A DNA stretch of 64,000 nt, taken from assembly GCA_902364645.1 (NCBI GenBank), contig CABJEP010000001.1:315947-379946 (forward strand), written 5' to 3'. The position numbers and the translations under genes are program-made. Positions 53,188 to 62,057 of the stretch are shown piece after piece (the stretch's first letter is position 1; each line of letters starts with the position of its first letter). The notes beneath the pieces were generated by a model. That model was not told where the DNA came from. It did not search any database and saw only the letters and a list, made by a program, of their open reading frames with translations. The DNA comes from Coriobacteriaceae bacterium (lineage in GTDB: Bacteria; Actinomycetota; Coriobacteriia; Coriobacteriales; Coriobacteriaceae).

Positions 53188-54570
53188 GAGCTCCACACTT
53201 TCGGCGCCGTTGATGGTTAGGTTGCGCTCGTAGAAGGCGGTGAGGGCGCGGATAGCGTACATCACGTCGCGCACGCCGCCGGTCTCGTAGCTCGAGTGCA
53301 TGGCAAGCTGCGGCAGGCCCACGTCCACGGCATGCATGCTCGCCTGCATATTGGACAGATTGCCCAGGGTAGAACCGCCGGCCATATCGCTCTTGTTGGC
53401 AAAGGCCTGCGTGGGCACGTCGGCGTCATCGCAAATGGCCTGGAACACCGCGCGGCTAAAGGCGTCGGTGCAGTAGTGCTGGTTGGCGGCCTCCTTGATG
53501 ACGATGCCGCCGTTGAGTACCACCTGATTGCGGGCATCGCACTTCTCGGCATGGTTGGGGTGCACGGCATGTGCATTGTCGCAGCTTACAAGCATCGAGG
53601 CGGCAAGTGCGCGGTGGTACGACTCGTCGTCAAAGCCCAACGATCCGTTGATGCGGCGCAGCGCGTCGGCCAAGAACGTCGACATGGCGCCCTGCTTGGT
53701 CTCGGAGCCAACCTCCTCATTATCAAAGCAGCAGAAGACCGAAACGTCGTGCGCGTTCTCGGCACCCAAAAATGCCTGCAGTGAGGTGTAGGCGCAGGCC
53801 AGGTCGTCGAGCTTGGGCGTCGAGATGAACTCGTCGGCCCAGCCCCAAATGCGCGCATCCTGACGATTGACCAGGAACAGATCGCGGCCCAGGATCTGCT
53901 CGGGCTCAACGTCCAGTTCGTCAGCGATCAGGGCGTCAAAATCTCCCTGCTTAAGGTCACCGGCGCTGATGAGCGGGCACAGATCAATGGCTCGGTTGGG
54001 AGCAAAGTCCTCGTTAACGCCGCGGTTCATGTGGATGGCAAGGCTCGGGATAATAGCGACCTCGCGCTCGGTGGCAAGCAGGCGGCTCTCAATACGGTCG
54101 CCCTCGCGCACCAGCACGCGTCCGGCCAGCGCGAGCGGACGATCAAACCAGGTGTAGTCGATCATGCCGCCGTAGGCCTCGGTGTTCAGGCGCAACGTCT
54201 CGCCTGCGCCGTCAAGCTCGGGCACGGCCTTGACCTTAAACGTCGGCGAATCGCTGTGCGACGCCGTGAGCTGAAAATGATAGTCACCGGCAACGCCGTC
54301 CTCGCCCCACGTCGCAGCCAAGTCCTCGCCCACCTTAAAGGCGATAACGCTCGAAGTATTGCGCTGCGTGTAGTAACGACCGCCCGGTTCGATATCCCAT
54401 GCCGCGTTCTCGGGCAGATAGGTAAAGCCTGCCTCGTCGAGCTCGGCCATAATGGTCGCCGCCGTATGGAACATGCTGGGGCATGCCTCGATAAAGTCGA
54501 TAAGGTCGTTGGCGGCCTCGATATCGTCGGCCGTCACGTGCGCGCGCTCGGGCGTTTCCTGATCCGTCAT
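53185..54570 (-). CDS. M18 family aminopeptidase
   Basis: About 461 aa. M18 markers: QLTASHSDSPTFKVK (first zinc His), GGMIDYTWFDRPLALAGRV, DDLACAYTSL, FDNEEVGSETKQGA and a late CDNAHAVHPNHAEKCD. It is a zinc exopeptidase of the aspartyl-aminopeptidase/ApeB type that forms large cytosolic particles. The ATG (MTDQET) has GGGGAG upstream; the longer frame has no RBS. Monocistronic. Confidence 0.95.
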   Translation of the reverse strand: MTDQETPERAHVTADDIEAANDLIDFIEACPSMFHTAATIMAELDEAGFTYLPENAAWDIEPGGRYYTQRNTSSVIAFKVGEDLAATWGEDGVAGDYHFQLTASHSDSPTFKVKAVPELDGAGETLRLNTEAYGGMIDYTWFDRPLALAGRVLVREGDRIESRLLATEREVAIIPSLAIHMNRGVNEDFAPNRAIDLCPLISAGDLKQGDFDALIADELDVEPEQILGRDLFLVNRQDARIWGWADEFISTPKLDDLACAYTSLQAFLGAENAHDVSVFCCFDNEEVGSETKQGAMSTFLADALRRINGSLGFDDESYHRALAASMLVSCDNAHAVHPNHAEKCDARNQVVLNGGIVIKEAANQHYCTDAFSRAVFQAICDDADVPTQAFANKSDMAGGSTLGNLSNMQASMHAVDVGLPQLAMHSSYETGGVRDVMYAIRALTAFYERNLTINGAESVEL

Positions 54571-54731
54571 GCTCTCCCCTTTCGCTGGGTTGATGGTCCC
54601 TTCCAGCATACCCCGCCGCGCCAGCGCCGCACTCTTCATTCCGTGCTTAATTCCGCGCCGCTCACCAAGTTGAGTCATCATGCCCGCACTCCTTTTGCGA
54701 CAATTACGCTAACAGGACGAGAGGAGTCGTC

Positions 54732-55817
54732 ATGAAGCCACGTAACATTGCCATCGCCTACGGTGTCGCGGGAGCCGCCGTCGGCCTTGCCGCTGCCACC
54801 GGTATCGTTTATCACAAGCAAATCAAGTCCGCCGCGTCGCTCAAACGCTTGACCGACTATGCGGATGGCTATGACCTGTACGCAATCGACATCGCCTACG
54901 ACTACGATCTTGATCGCATCATCGCTGCTGGCGTGCGCGACGACCAGGCCTACATCGATGCCGTGGTGGCGCAGGTGCTGCCCGGTGTGCCGACACATGT
55001 CCAGGCACCCCAGTTTGCCTGCAGCGCTTTTGTCGCCGTAGATGCCGAAGGCCGCGTGCGCACCGGTCGCAATTACGACTTTAAGGACGACACCTCGGCG
55101 CTGCTGGTGCGCAATCACCCGCGTGACGGCTATGCCTCCATCGGCTTTGCGGCCCTCAATAACCTGGGCGATAACACTCCGCTTGACTCCATCGCCGGAC
55201 GCGCCGCGGCGTTGATGGGCCCGTTTGCCCAGCTCGACGGTGTTAACGAATGCGGCGTGTCCATTGCCGTACTCACTCTGGATTCCAAGCCCTGTGACCA
55301 GGACACGCAGCGCCCCGTCATCAATACCTCGCTCGCCATCCGCTTGGTGCTCGACCGCGCGGCTACCACACAGGAGGCCGTCGACCTGCTTTCTGCCTAT
55401 GACATGCACGCCATGGCCGGACGCGACTACCACTTCTTTATCAACGACGCCGCCGGTGACGCGCGCGTAGTAGAGTGGGATCCGCACGATCCGGACCGCG
55501 CTTTCAAAGCGACTCCCGTACGCCAGGTTACGAACTTCTACACCTGCTATGGCGACGAGGTGCTCCCCAACCAAAAGAATGGCGAGCTGGGCCATGGTAA
55601 AGAGCGCGCCGTCGCAATCGCCGATGTCCTTGACGCCCATGTCGGTGCCCAAGACGAGGCAGTCGCTTGGAAGGCCCTACGCGCTGCAGCGCAAGAGCCC
55701 AATCCGGAAGACATCACCAGCAACACGCAGTGGTCGGTCGTCTTTGACAATACCGAACCCGCCGCCGCTATTACGCTGCGCCGCCACTGGGGCGACGCCG
55801 ACGCCTTCGCACTGTAA
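54732..55817 (+). CDS. Ntn-type amide hydrolase (choloylglycine hydrolase / C45 superfamily)
   Basis: A 361-aa protein with an N-terminal hydrophobic helix (about residues 7-25). The domain begins at FACSAFVAVDAEGRVRTGRNYDFKDD, where Cys97 is the likely nucleophile and the R..RNYDF stretch is the family signature; GVNECGVSIAVLTL and HFFINDAAGDARVVEWD follow. It should cleave linear C-N bonds such as penicillin, acyl-amino-acid or bile amide types; the substrate is unknown. The nucleophile is internal, so either processing or a non-N-terminal Cys is used. RBS GAGGAG. Confidence 0.85.
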   Translation: MKPRNIAIAYGVAGAAVGLAAATGIVYHKQIKSAASLKRLTDYADGYDLYAIDIAYDYDLDRIIAAGVRDDQAYIDAVVAQVLPGVPTHVQAPQFACSAFVAVDAEGRVRTGRNYDFKDDTSALLVRNHPRDGYASIGFAALNNLGDNTPLDSIAGRAAALMGPFAQLDGVNECGVSIAVLTLDSKPCDQDTQRPVINTSLAIRLVLDRAATTQEAVDLLSAYDMHAMAGRDYHFFINDAAGDARVVEWDPHDPDRAFKATPVRQVTNFYTCYGDEVLPNQKNGELGHGKERAVAIADVLDAHVGAQDEAVAWKALRAAAQEPNPEDITSNTQWSVVFDNTEPAAAITLRRHWGDADAFAL

Positions 55818-55886
55818 GGAGCCAGGCCCGTCGACCTTACGCTCGCCTGACGTTGCTTACATTTCTATACGCTTGAGCTAACACGT

Positions 55887-55919
55887 TTTACCCCCGTATC
55901 AACAGTGTGCGGGGGTAAA
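55887..55919 (+). terminator. Hairpin between the amide hydrolase and phosphofructokinase genes
   Basis: TTTACCCCCG pairs with CGGGGGTAAA around a 13-nt centre. It may terminate the upstream gene; no strong U-tract follows. Confidence 0.6.
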
Positions 55920-55957
55920 CTTATGCGCATGTTATAACTTGCCCGGAAGGATTCATC

Positions 55958-57037
55958 ATGCTCAGGATCGGTCTTCTTACCAGTGGCGGCGACTGCCAGG
56001 CGCTCAACGCCACCATGCGCGGCATCGTCAAAACACTCATGACCAATAGCGAAGAGCCTATCGAGATCTACGGTTTTGAGGACGGCTACCAGGGCCTTAT
56101 CTACAGCAGGTTCCGCGTCATGACGCCCGCCGATTTTAGCGGTATCCTCACCCGCGGCGGCACCATCCTGGGCACGAGCCGTACGCCGTTCAAGCGCCTG
56201 GATACTCCCGAGGCCGACGGCGTCGAGAAGGTGCCCGCGATGGTCCACACCTATCACAAGTTGCAGCTCGACTGCCTGTTTATGCTGGGCGGCAACGGCT
56301 CCACCAAGACCGCCAACCGCCTGCGCGAAGAGGGCCTCAACGTTATCGCCCTGCCCAAGACCATCGACAACGACACCTGGGGCACCGAGTTGACGTTTGG
56401 CTTTACGAGCGCCATCGACGTCGCCACCAAGTGCATCGACGACATCCACACCACTGCCTCGAGTCACGGCCGCGTGTTTGTCATCGAGATCATGGGCCAC
56501 AAGGTCGGTTGGATTCCGCTGTATGCCGGCGTCGCGGGCGGCGCGGACGTCATCCTGATTCCCGAGATCCCTTACGACATGGATAACGTCATCAAGACCA
56601 TCGAGCATCGCATGGAAACCGGCAGCCGCTTTACCATCGTGGCCGTCGCCGAGGGCGCTATCTCCAAGGAGGACGCGGCGCTGTCCAAGAAGGAATACAA
56701 GAAGAAGCTTGCCGAGCGCACGAGCCCGTCGATCGTCTACGACATCGCCAAGGAGATTGAGGCCAAGACCGGTCGCGAGACCCGCGTCGCCATCCCCGGC
56801 CACACGCAGCGCGGCGGCCAGCCCGATGCCCAGGATCGCATCTTTGCGACCCAGTGCGGCGTCGAGGCCGCGCTTGGCTGCCTGCGCGGCGAGTTTGGCT
56901 ACATGATCGCCCTGCGTGACGGCAAGATGTGCCACATGCCGCTCGAGGAGGTCGCCGGCAAGCTCAAGCATGTCAACCCCCAGAGCGATCTGGTACGCGA
57001 GGCCAAGGCGTTGGGCATCAGCTTCGGCGACGAATAG
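55958..57037 (+). CDS. 6-phosphofructokinase (atypical motif clade)
   Basis: A 359-aa protein with LLTSGGDCQALNATMRG, the nucleotide site MLGGNGSTKTANRL, PKTIDNDTWGTELTFGF and HKVGWIPLYAGVAGGADVILIPE. It phosphorylates fructose 6-phosphate in glycolysis. Gly follows Asn in GGNGS (Gly at the key position points to ATP), while the Lys in PKTIDND is the PPi-type residue. The phosphate donor is therefore not certain, and Asn replaces the usual Asp of GGDGS. RBS GGAAGG. Monocistronic. Confidence 0.9.
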   Translation: MLRIGLLTSGGDCQALNATMRGIVKTLMTNSEEPIEIYGFEDGYQGLIYSRFRVMTPADFSGILTRGGTILGTSRTPFKRLDTPEADGVEKVPAMVHTYHKLQLDCLFMLGGNGSTKTANRLREEGLNVIALPKTIDNDTWGTELTFGFTSAIDVATKCIDDIHTTASSHGRVFVIEIMGHKVGWIPLYAGVAGGADVILIPEIPYDMDNVIKTIEHRMETGSRFTIVAVAEGAISKEDAALSKKEYKKKLAERTSPSIVYDIAKEIEAKTGRETRVAIPGHTQRGGQPDAQDRIFATQCGVEAALGCLRGEFGYMIALRDGKMCHMPLEEVAGKLKHVNPQSDLVREAKALGISFGDE

Positions 57038-57060
57038 CCTCGGCTGGAATCCACCCCATC

Positions 57061-57157
57061 GGGCCCTCCGACCCCGCCCGACGTATTTCGATTTGGCTCC
57101 TCCCTTGACTCCGTCAAAGGTCGCCAATCGAAATCGTCGGGCGGGGTCGGAGGGCCC
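57061..57157. repeat. Inverted repeat downstream of the phosphofructokinase gene
   Basis: GGGCCCTCCGACCCCGCCCG.. (57061-57093) pairs with its complement at 57126-57157, with one extra base. The CCCTTGAC/GTCAAAGG inner stem closes the loop. It starts 24 bp after the stop and can end that transcript. Confidence 0.85.
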
Positions 57158-57218
57158 TGCGTTTACATACTCGCCGGGGCTATTCGTCTTCTTGCTGCGG
57201 GTGCCTGGTCTGAAATTA

Positions 57219-57283
57219 AGTTGCGGTGAAATAGTTCCCGCTTAGCCCGCAAATGGCTGAATCTAGAAACTATTCCACCGTAA
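57219..57283. repeat. Inverted repeat upstream of the XRE membrane regulator
   Basis: TAAGTTGCGGTGAAATAGTT (57218-57237) and the near-complement AACTATTCCACCGTAACTTA (57268-57287) face each other. The outer 12-13 bp are the same as those of the element at 58450-58518. Confidence 0.75.
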
Positions 57284-57354
57284 CTTACTGAGTGGGGACT
57301 CTTGGCTGCTACTTGCACTGACATTTGTCCTAAAATGGCTGGTCGTTAGGGGTT

Positions 57355-57420
57355 GCTACCGGTAGTTGCGGTAGGGTCGGAGCAGATTCTAACTAGAAAT
57401 GGTGGTCGCTACCGGTTGTT
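57355..57420 (+). promoter_or_regulatory. Two GCTACCGGT sites upstream of the XRE gene
   Basis: GCTACCGGTAGTTG (57355-57368) and GCTACCGGTTGTT (57408-57420) are direct repeats 53 bp apart. The first contains the palindrome CTACCGGTAG. They are candidate operators for the regulator encoded next. Confidence 0.5.
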
Positions 57421-57470
57421 CTCGGCATACTCGGCTCATTCGATTCGACCATCAAACGAAAGGAACCACC

Positions 57471-58400
57471 ATGGATCTTGCGATGGCACAGCGCCTCGTC
57501 GATCGCCGTAAAGCTGCCGGGCTTTCTCAGGAGGCGCTTGCTGCCCAGCTGGGCGTAAGCCGCCAGGCTGTTAGTAAATGGGAGCGCAGCGAGTCCTCAC
57601 CCGATACCGATAACCTTATTGCGCTCGCCTCGCTGTATGGCGTGTCGCTGGATGAGCTGCTGTATGGGGTGGCGGTGGCTAGCGCTGATGACTCACAGGC
57701 TGATGATGAGGCACAGGACAGCAACGCCGGCACCAAAGCTTCAGATGAGGCTGAGGATTCTGCCGAGCACGCCGATTGCGGCGACAAACCACTTGTCGAT
57801 ATTTCCCTCGCGCGCGGTATCCACGTCATTGATCCCAATAAAGGCGAGGAAGTCCATGTTGGCTGGAGCGGCATCCATGTGACCAACGAGCGCAAGGGCG
57901 AAGAGGTGCATGTGGGGCCGGGCGGCGTGCATATCGATACGCTTGAGGACGATGGACATAGCGTGCGTACCAATGACAACGGCACCGTCACCATCGATGG
58001 CGAGACGTTTTCCAGCTGGAAGGAAGCACACGACAAGCTCGACCATCATGGTAGGCATTTCCACACCAAGGTCGGACGTGCATGGAACAAATTCCCCTTC
58101 CCCGCACTTGTCACTCTTGCCTATCTGGTGCTTGGCATTGTCTACGGCACATGGGGCATGGGGCTCTTCCTCGTCTTTTTGGTTCCCGTCTACTACGCGA
58201 TTGGTGACTTCATCGATCGACGCCACCTGTCTAAGCTGATCGAGGTCATCTACCCGGCAGCCGCCATCGCTTGGTTCCTCTACATGTGGCTCTGTTTGGG
58301 ACAGCCCCATCCCGCATGGATCATCCTCATCACGACTCCCATCGTAAAGGCGCTCATGCGCTGGTGTCGCAAACAATGGAAGTGCCGCAAGCAGGCCTAA
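57471..58400 (+). CDS. Membrane-anchored XRE-family regulator with repeated segment
   Basis: About 309 aa. Residues 1-65 form an XRE helix-turn-helix (KAAGLSQEALAAQLGVSRQAVSKWERSESSPD). After an acidic linker come imperfect repeats of KGEEVHVGxxGIHV (GIHVIDPNKGEEVHVGWSG, then GIHVTNERKGEEVHVGPGG), which probably form short beta-strands. The C-terminus has three hydrophobic helices (about 200-300). The regulator may sense an envelope or membrane signal, but its ligand is unknown. RBS AAAGGAA. Confidence 0.85.
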   Translation: MDLAMAQRLVDRRKAAGLSQEALAAQLGVSRQAVSKWERSESSPDTDNLIALASLYGVSLDELLYGVAVASADDSQADDEAQDSNAGTKASDEAEDSAEHADCGDKPLVDISLARGIHVIDPNKGEEVHVGWSGIHVTNERKGEEVHVGPGGVHIDTLEDDGHSVRTNDNGTVTIDGETFSSWKEAHDKLDHHGRHFHTKVGRAWNKFPFPALVTLAYLVLGIVYGTWGMGLFLVFLVPVYYAIGDFIDRRHLSKLIEVIYPAAAIAWFLYMWLCLGQPHPAWIILITTPIVKALMRWCRKQWKCRKQA

Positions 58401-58449
58401 ACCGCCCCAACCAGCCAGCGCCACTCATCCGACACCGCCCGCCCCTTTC

Positions 58450-58518
58450 AAGTTGCGGTGATATAGGGACTGTTTTGAGGCTCCAAAGCGCCAAACAGTC
58501 CCTATATCACCGCAACTT
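58450..58518. repeat. Perfect 26-bp inverted repeat (AAGTTGCGGTGATATAG)
   Basis: The arms 58450-58475 and 58493-58518 are exactly complementary (AAGTTGCGGTGATATAGGGA plus CTGTTT), with a 17-nt centre. It lies 50 bp after the XRE stop. The 58519-58849 stretch holds no gene I can support; a 91-codon minus-strand frame ends inside this repeat and looks spurious. Confidence 0.9.
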
Positions 58519-58849
58519 ACAAACAACTGGGTCAGTTCCGGCACGGAGATTAGCATTGAACTGACCGCACACCAAGAAAAGGGCCCATTTACTACGTTTA
58601 ACTCGAGAAGGCCGACCATACCCGCCTTTTCCGATAATTGGCAAGCCCTCTACCTGCGGTTTTAATTTCATAATCTTTGTCATGGTCGAGGGTGTGGTAG
58701 CAAACGTAATAGATAGGCCCATTTTATGACATACGACCCATTCAAGCTCAATCTCGAAGGCTAAAGAGAGCCTCTCATCCACGCCTGTGAGCGAAAACCA
58801 AATAGAATGAAAGGCAAATGGAAAAGCCCGTTTAACGAGCGGAGGACAT

Positions 58850-59170
58850 ATGCGCGACGTAGCCGAAAGCGACTGGAAGCTGTTTAAGAAAATGCTTCCT
58901 CAATGGCAAGAACGTTATATGGAAAAGCTCATCGGCCAGTATGTTGAGATACTGAACGGCGACAGTGAAGCGTCCAGTAGATTTTGGGCACTAGAAGAGC
59001 ACCTCAATAGAGACAAGCTGTCCTCAGGCGTAATTGCAAACGACATTCGCCGCAGCACAATGCACCGCGAGATAGCCAATTTGCTTATCGACAGCGTGAT
59101 CACCCTTGACGACCTTGACGGTTTTACCGAGGACATTAAGAGCTATGCGCAACACTGGATTGGCCAGTAA
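58850..59170 (+). CDS. Small conserved helical protein (often misannotated as multidrug transporter)
   Basis: A 106-aa all-helical protein with no transmembrane segment: ESDWKLFKKMLPQWQERYMEKL, ILNGDSEASSRFWALEEHLNRDK and DDLDGFTEDIKSYAQHWI. This pattern recurs in many Firmicutes small proteins of unknown function. GGAGG precedes the ATG. Cytosolic; no partner evident. Confidence 0.8.
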   Translation: MRDVAESDWKLFKKMLPQWQERYMEKLIGQYVEILNGDSEASSRFWALEEHLNRDKLSSGVIANDIRRSTMHREIANLLIDSVITLDDLDGFTEDIKSYAQHWIGQ

Positions 59171-59203
59171 GAGCACTGAACGACAGACATCCCCGGCAAA
59201 ACG

Positions 59204-59245
59204 GGGCAAACGCCGGGCCACCTAATGGTTGTCCGGCGTTTGCCC
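59204..59245 (+). terminator. Terminator after the small helical protein gene
   Basis: GGGCAAACGCCGG pairs perfectly with CCGGCGTTTGCCC. It runs directly into repeat copy 6, making a compound palindrome. Confidence 0.75.
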
Positions 59246-59289
59246 AGATAAAACCTGCCAAAATAAACTTGTCCCTTTTTGGCAGGTTA
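59237..59289 (-). repeat. Dispersed palindromic repeat, copy 6
   Basis: GTTTGCCCAGATAAAACCTG..CTTGTCCCTTTTTGGCAGGTTA. Its end supplies the TAA of the FtsX-type gene. Confidence 0.9.
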
Positions 59290-62052
59290 CTCGGCACTCT
59301 TGAGGGCGCCGACCATGTCGATCTTATTGAGGGTGCGATTGGTAGCGAGGTTGACGATAAACGTAAAGGCAAAGGAAAGCACTACGGCGAGCACATAACT
59401 CAGCGGCTCGACCTCAACGTCAAAGTAGAGCGACGGCATCTGCAGAATGTACGTAAAGCTCTCGGCCAGCAGGCTACCCAGCGGCACGCCCAACGCGGCG
59501 CCAATCGCCGTGAGGATTAACGTCTCCTTGTTGACGTAGTGGTGCACCTCGCCGCGACGGAAGCCCAGCACCTTGATAGTCGCCAGTTCGCGCTCGCGCT
59601 CCGAGATGTTGGTGTTAGACAACGTAAATACCACCACAAACGACAGGCACGCCGCCATAAAGGTCACAAGCACCACGACCGAATTGATAATCGTAAAGTT
59701 TGCCTCATAGTTTTCCCAATGCTCGGCGGTACTCGACAGCGCAATCCAACCATCGCTCTTAAGACGGTCGGTAAACGCAATCTGATCGGCCGACGAACCC
59801 TTAAGCAGCGCAAGGATGCCGTTAAGGCGCGCGCTTCGACCGAACGCGCGCTCATAGGTGCCCTGCGTCATGTAAAGCGTATTGCCCAGATAGTTGAGCG
59901 AGATGTCGCTGACTTTGACCTTGGCAACATTGAGCGACGAATCCTGGACGTGAGCCGTGTCACCCGGCTTGATCCCCAGCACCAGCTGAGAGCTCTTGCT
60001 CAAATACACATCCCCGTCACGCAGGGCGAGCGGTTCTTTGGACTCATCCTCCAGGCGCACGTAATCGCCCAAGTCACCCGTGCGGTCGTCGGGAATCACG
60101 ATGAGCTGCACGGTCTCGCTCTTACCGCCAAATGTAAAGGTGACGTTGTCTGTCATAATTGGCAGCGTCGAAGTCACGGTCACGTTGGAATCCTTGGCTG
60201 CACTGCGTTCATCCAGTGCTGCGCACGTCTGCGAAAAATCGTCGGGGTTGGCGACCGCCAGCAAGTCGTAGCGCGTGATGTGCCCGTACTGCTTGGGCGA
60301 CAGCGCGACCGACGTATCGCGGATACCCATACCGCAGATCACGAGCGCCGTGCATCCCGCAATGCCAAAGATGGTCATAAAGGCGCGCTTTTTGTAGCGG
60401 AACAGGTTGCGTGCAGCGACCTTGTTCAAAAAGCCCATGCGGTGCCAGATAAAGCCGATGCGCTCGAGCAGAATGCGCGAACCGGCGCGCGGAGCCTTGG
60501 GGCGCATGAGCGAGGCAGGGGTCTCGGCCATCTCGTGGCGGCAGGCGATAATCGTGGCTCCCACCACGCCCACGGCAAACAGCGCCACCGAAACGATCGA
60601 GGACACGATGTCGTACGAAAGTAGCATCTGGGGCAGCGAGTACATGTCGTCGAACACCGTAAACAAGAACAGCGGCAGACCCACAAATCCGATGATATTG
60701 CCGAGCACGCCACCGATCAGACACGCCCACAGCGAGTAGTCCACATATTTGGACAGGATACGCCCGCGTGAATAGCCGAGCGCCTTGTACAGGCCAATTA
60801 GTGTGCGCTCCTCCTCGACCATGCGGGTGGCGGTGGTGAGGCTGATAAGCACGGCGACGATAAAGAAGATGAACGGGAACACCGTGGCGATGGCCTCGAT
60901 CGAAGAACTATCGCTCTCGACGCTCGAGTAGCTTGCGATATTGCCGCGGTCCTGGATGTACCAGGTGCATTCGCCTAGGTCAGAGAGCTCGGCGCGGGCA
61001 TCGGCAAACTGCTGGTCGGCGGCGGCGCGGCGCTGGTCCAGGTCGGCTTGCGCCTGCGCACGCTCGTCGCTGCCCTCGGCCATGCGATTGATGTTGTCCT
61101 GCTCGATCCCAAAGAGCATGGCGGCCTGACGCTCGGCCGTATCCAAGCTTGTCGGCGTGTCAACCGTCAACTCCTGGACGCGCACCTTCTCACGCTCCTC
61201 GCGGATCTTCTCGATATTGCCTTTGACCTCGTTGATCTTTGTCGTGTAGGCATCCGAATAGGAGTTGAGGCTCTTGGCTCCCTCGACGACCACGTGGACC
61301 GCGGAGTAGGAAGAAGATGTCGCAGCATCCTCGCTCACATAGAACTTATAGTCCGCCGCCGAAGCAGCGCGAAAGGCGTTGACTGTCGAGTCGGAGCTCA
61401 CGTCGGTAGGATCGAGGACCTCGGCCGTAATGGTGTACTCGCCCGCGGCAAACTGATCCTTGGCGCTTTGGTTCGACGAGCTCGCGTCATTGGCGGCAAA
61501 ACTCACCGTATCGCCGAGCTTTTTGCCCGAAGCCTTCAGGAACTTCGAAGTTACCGCGACCTCATCGGCGCCCTCGGGCAAATCGCCGTTCACGAGCACT
61601 GGCTGATCGATGTTCTCCTTGGAGAGACTTTGCACGACCACGCGCTCGCGCGTTGTGCCCACGGCGGTGTAGGCGGTCTCGGTGTAGATACCCTCGGCCG
61701 TCTCGACGCCGTCGACCTCTTGAATGGCCGCAAGATCGTCACGCGTAAGACCATAGGTCGACTGCACATTAATGTCATAGACATTCTGCTGGTCAAAATA
61801 GGCGTCAACCGAATCGCACAGGTCCTCGCAGCCCGCCTTAAGACCGCACATCACACTCACGCCGAGCGCGGTGATGACCACGATGGACAAGAAGCGCTTA
61901 AGACTGCCTCGGATTGTGCGGTAGATGCCACGGCGAAACACCGCCGGCACCATATCGTTTGAGCTTTGGGCAGTGCGGTAGGTCGTAAAATCCTGCTCTC
62001 GCTCCGTGTTCTGCGCGTCGCGGCGTTGGCTGTTTTGGCGGTCCTGATTCAT
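59287..62052 (-). CDS. FtsX-type ABC transporter permease
   Basis: About 921 aa. Layout: cytosolic N-terminus, TM1 (about 60-80, FLSIVVITALGVSVMCGLKAG), a large extracytoplasmic part (about 80-390, with a coiled-coil NIEKIREEREKVRVQ), three helices near 400-520, a MacB/FtsX-like second half with another extracytoplasmic domain, and three C-terminal helices. Such permeases export or sense envelope molecules rather than import nutrients. The ATG (MNQDRQ) is immediately after the stop of the ATPase gene; a GTG four codons earlier would overlap it. Confidence 0.88.
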   Translation of the reverse strand: MNQDRQNSQRRDAQNTEREQDFTTYRTAQSSNDMVPAVFRRGIYRTIRGSLKRFLSIVVITALGVSVMCGLKAGCEDLCDSVDAYFDQQNVYDINVQSTYGLTRDDLAAIQEVDGVETAEGIYTETAYTAVGTTRERVVVQSLSKENIDQPVLVNGDLPEGADEVAVTSKFLKASGKKLGDTVSFAANDASSSNQSAKDQFAAGEYTITAEVLDPTDVSSDSTVNAFRAASAADYKFYVSEDAATSSSYSAVHVVVEGAKSLNSYSDAYTTKINEVKGNIEKIREEREKVRVQELTVDTPTSLDTAERQAAMLFGIEQDNINRMAEGSDERAQAQADLDQRRAAADQQFADARAELSDLGECTWYIQDRGNIASYSSVESDSSSIEAIATVFPFIFFIVAVLISLTTATRMVEEERTLIGLYKALGYSRGRILSKYVDYSLWACLIGGVLGNIIGFVGLPLFLFTVFDDMYSLPQMLLSYDIVSSIVSVALFAVGVVGATIIACRHEMAETPASLMRPKAPRAGSRILLERIGFIWHRMGFLNKVAARNLFRYKKRAFMTIFGIAGCTALVICGMGIRDTSVALSPKQYGHITRYDLLAVANPDDFSQTCAALDERSAAKDSNVTVTSTLPIMTDNVTFTFGGKSETVQLIVIPDDRTGDLGDYVRLEDESKEPLALRDGDVYLSKSSQLVLGIKPGDTAHVQDSSLNVAKVKVSDISLNYLGNTLYMTQGTYERAFGRSARLNGILALLKGSSADQIAFTDRLKSDGWIALSSTAEHWENYEANFTIINSVVVLVTFMAACLSFVVVFTLSNTNISERERELATIKVLGFRRGEVHHYVNKETLILTAIGAALGVPLGSLLAESFTYILQMPSLYFDVEVEPLSYVLAVVLSFAFTFIVNLATNRTLNKIDMVGALKSAE

Positions 62053-62057
62053 GGGCG

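Noticed and set aside
58507-58782. 91-codon minus-strand ORF after the XRE gene
   Set aside because: It ends inside the perfect inverted repeat at 58450-58518, has a weak start and no recognisable family.
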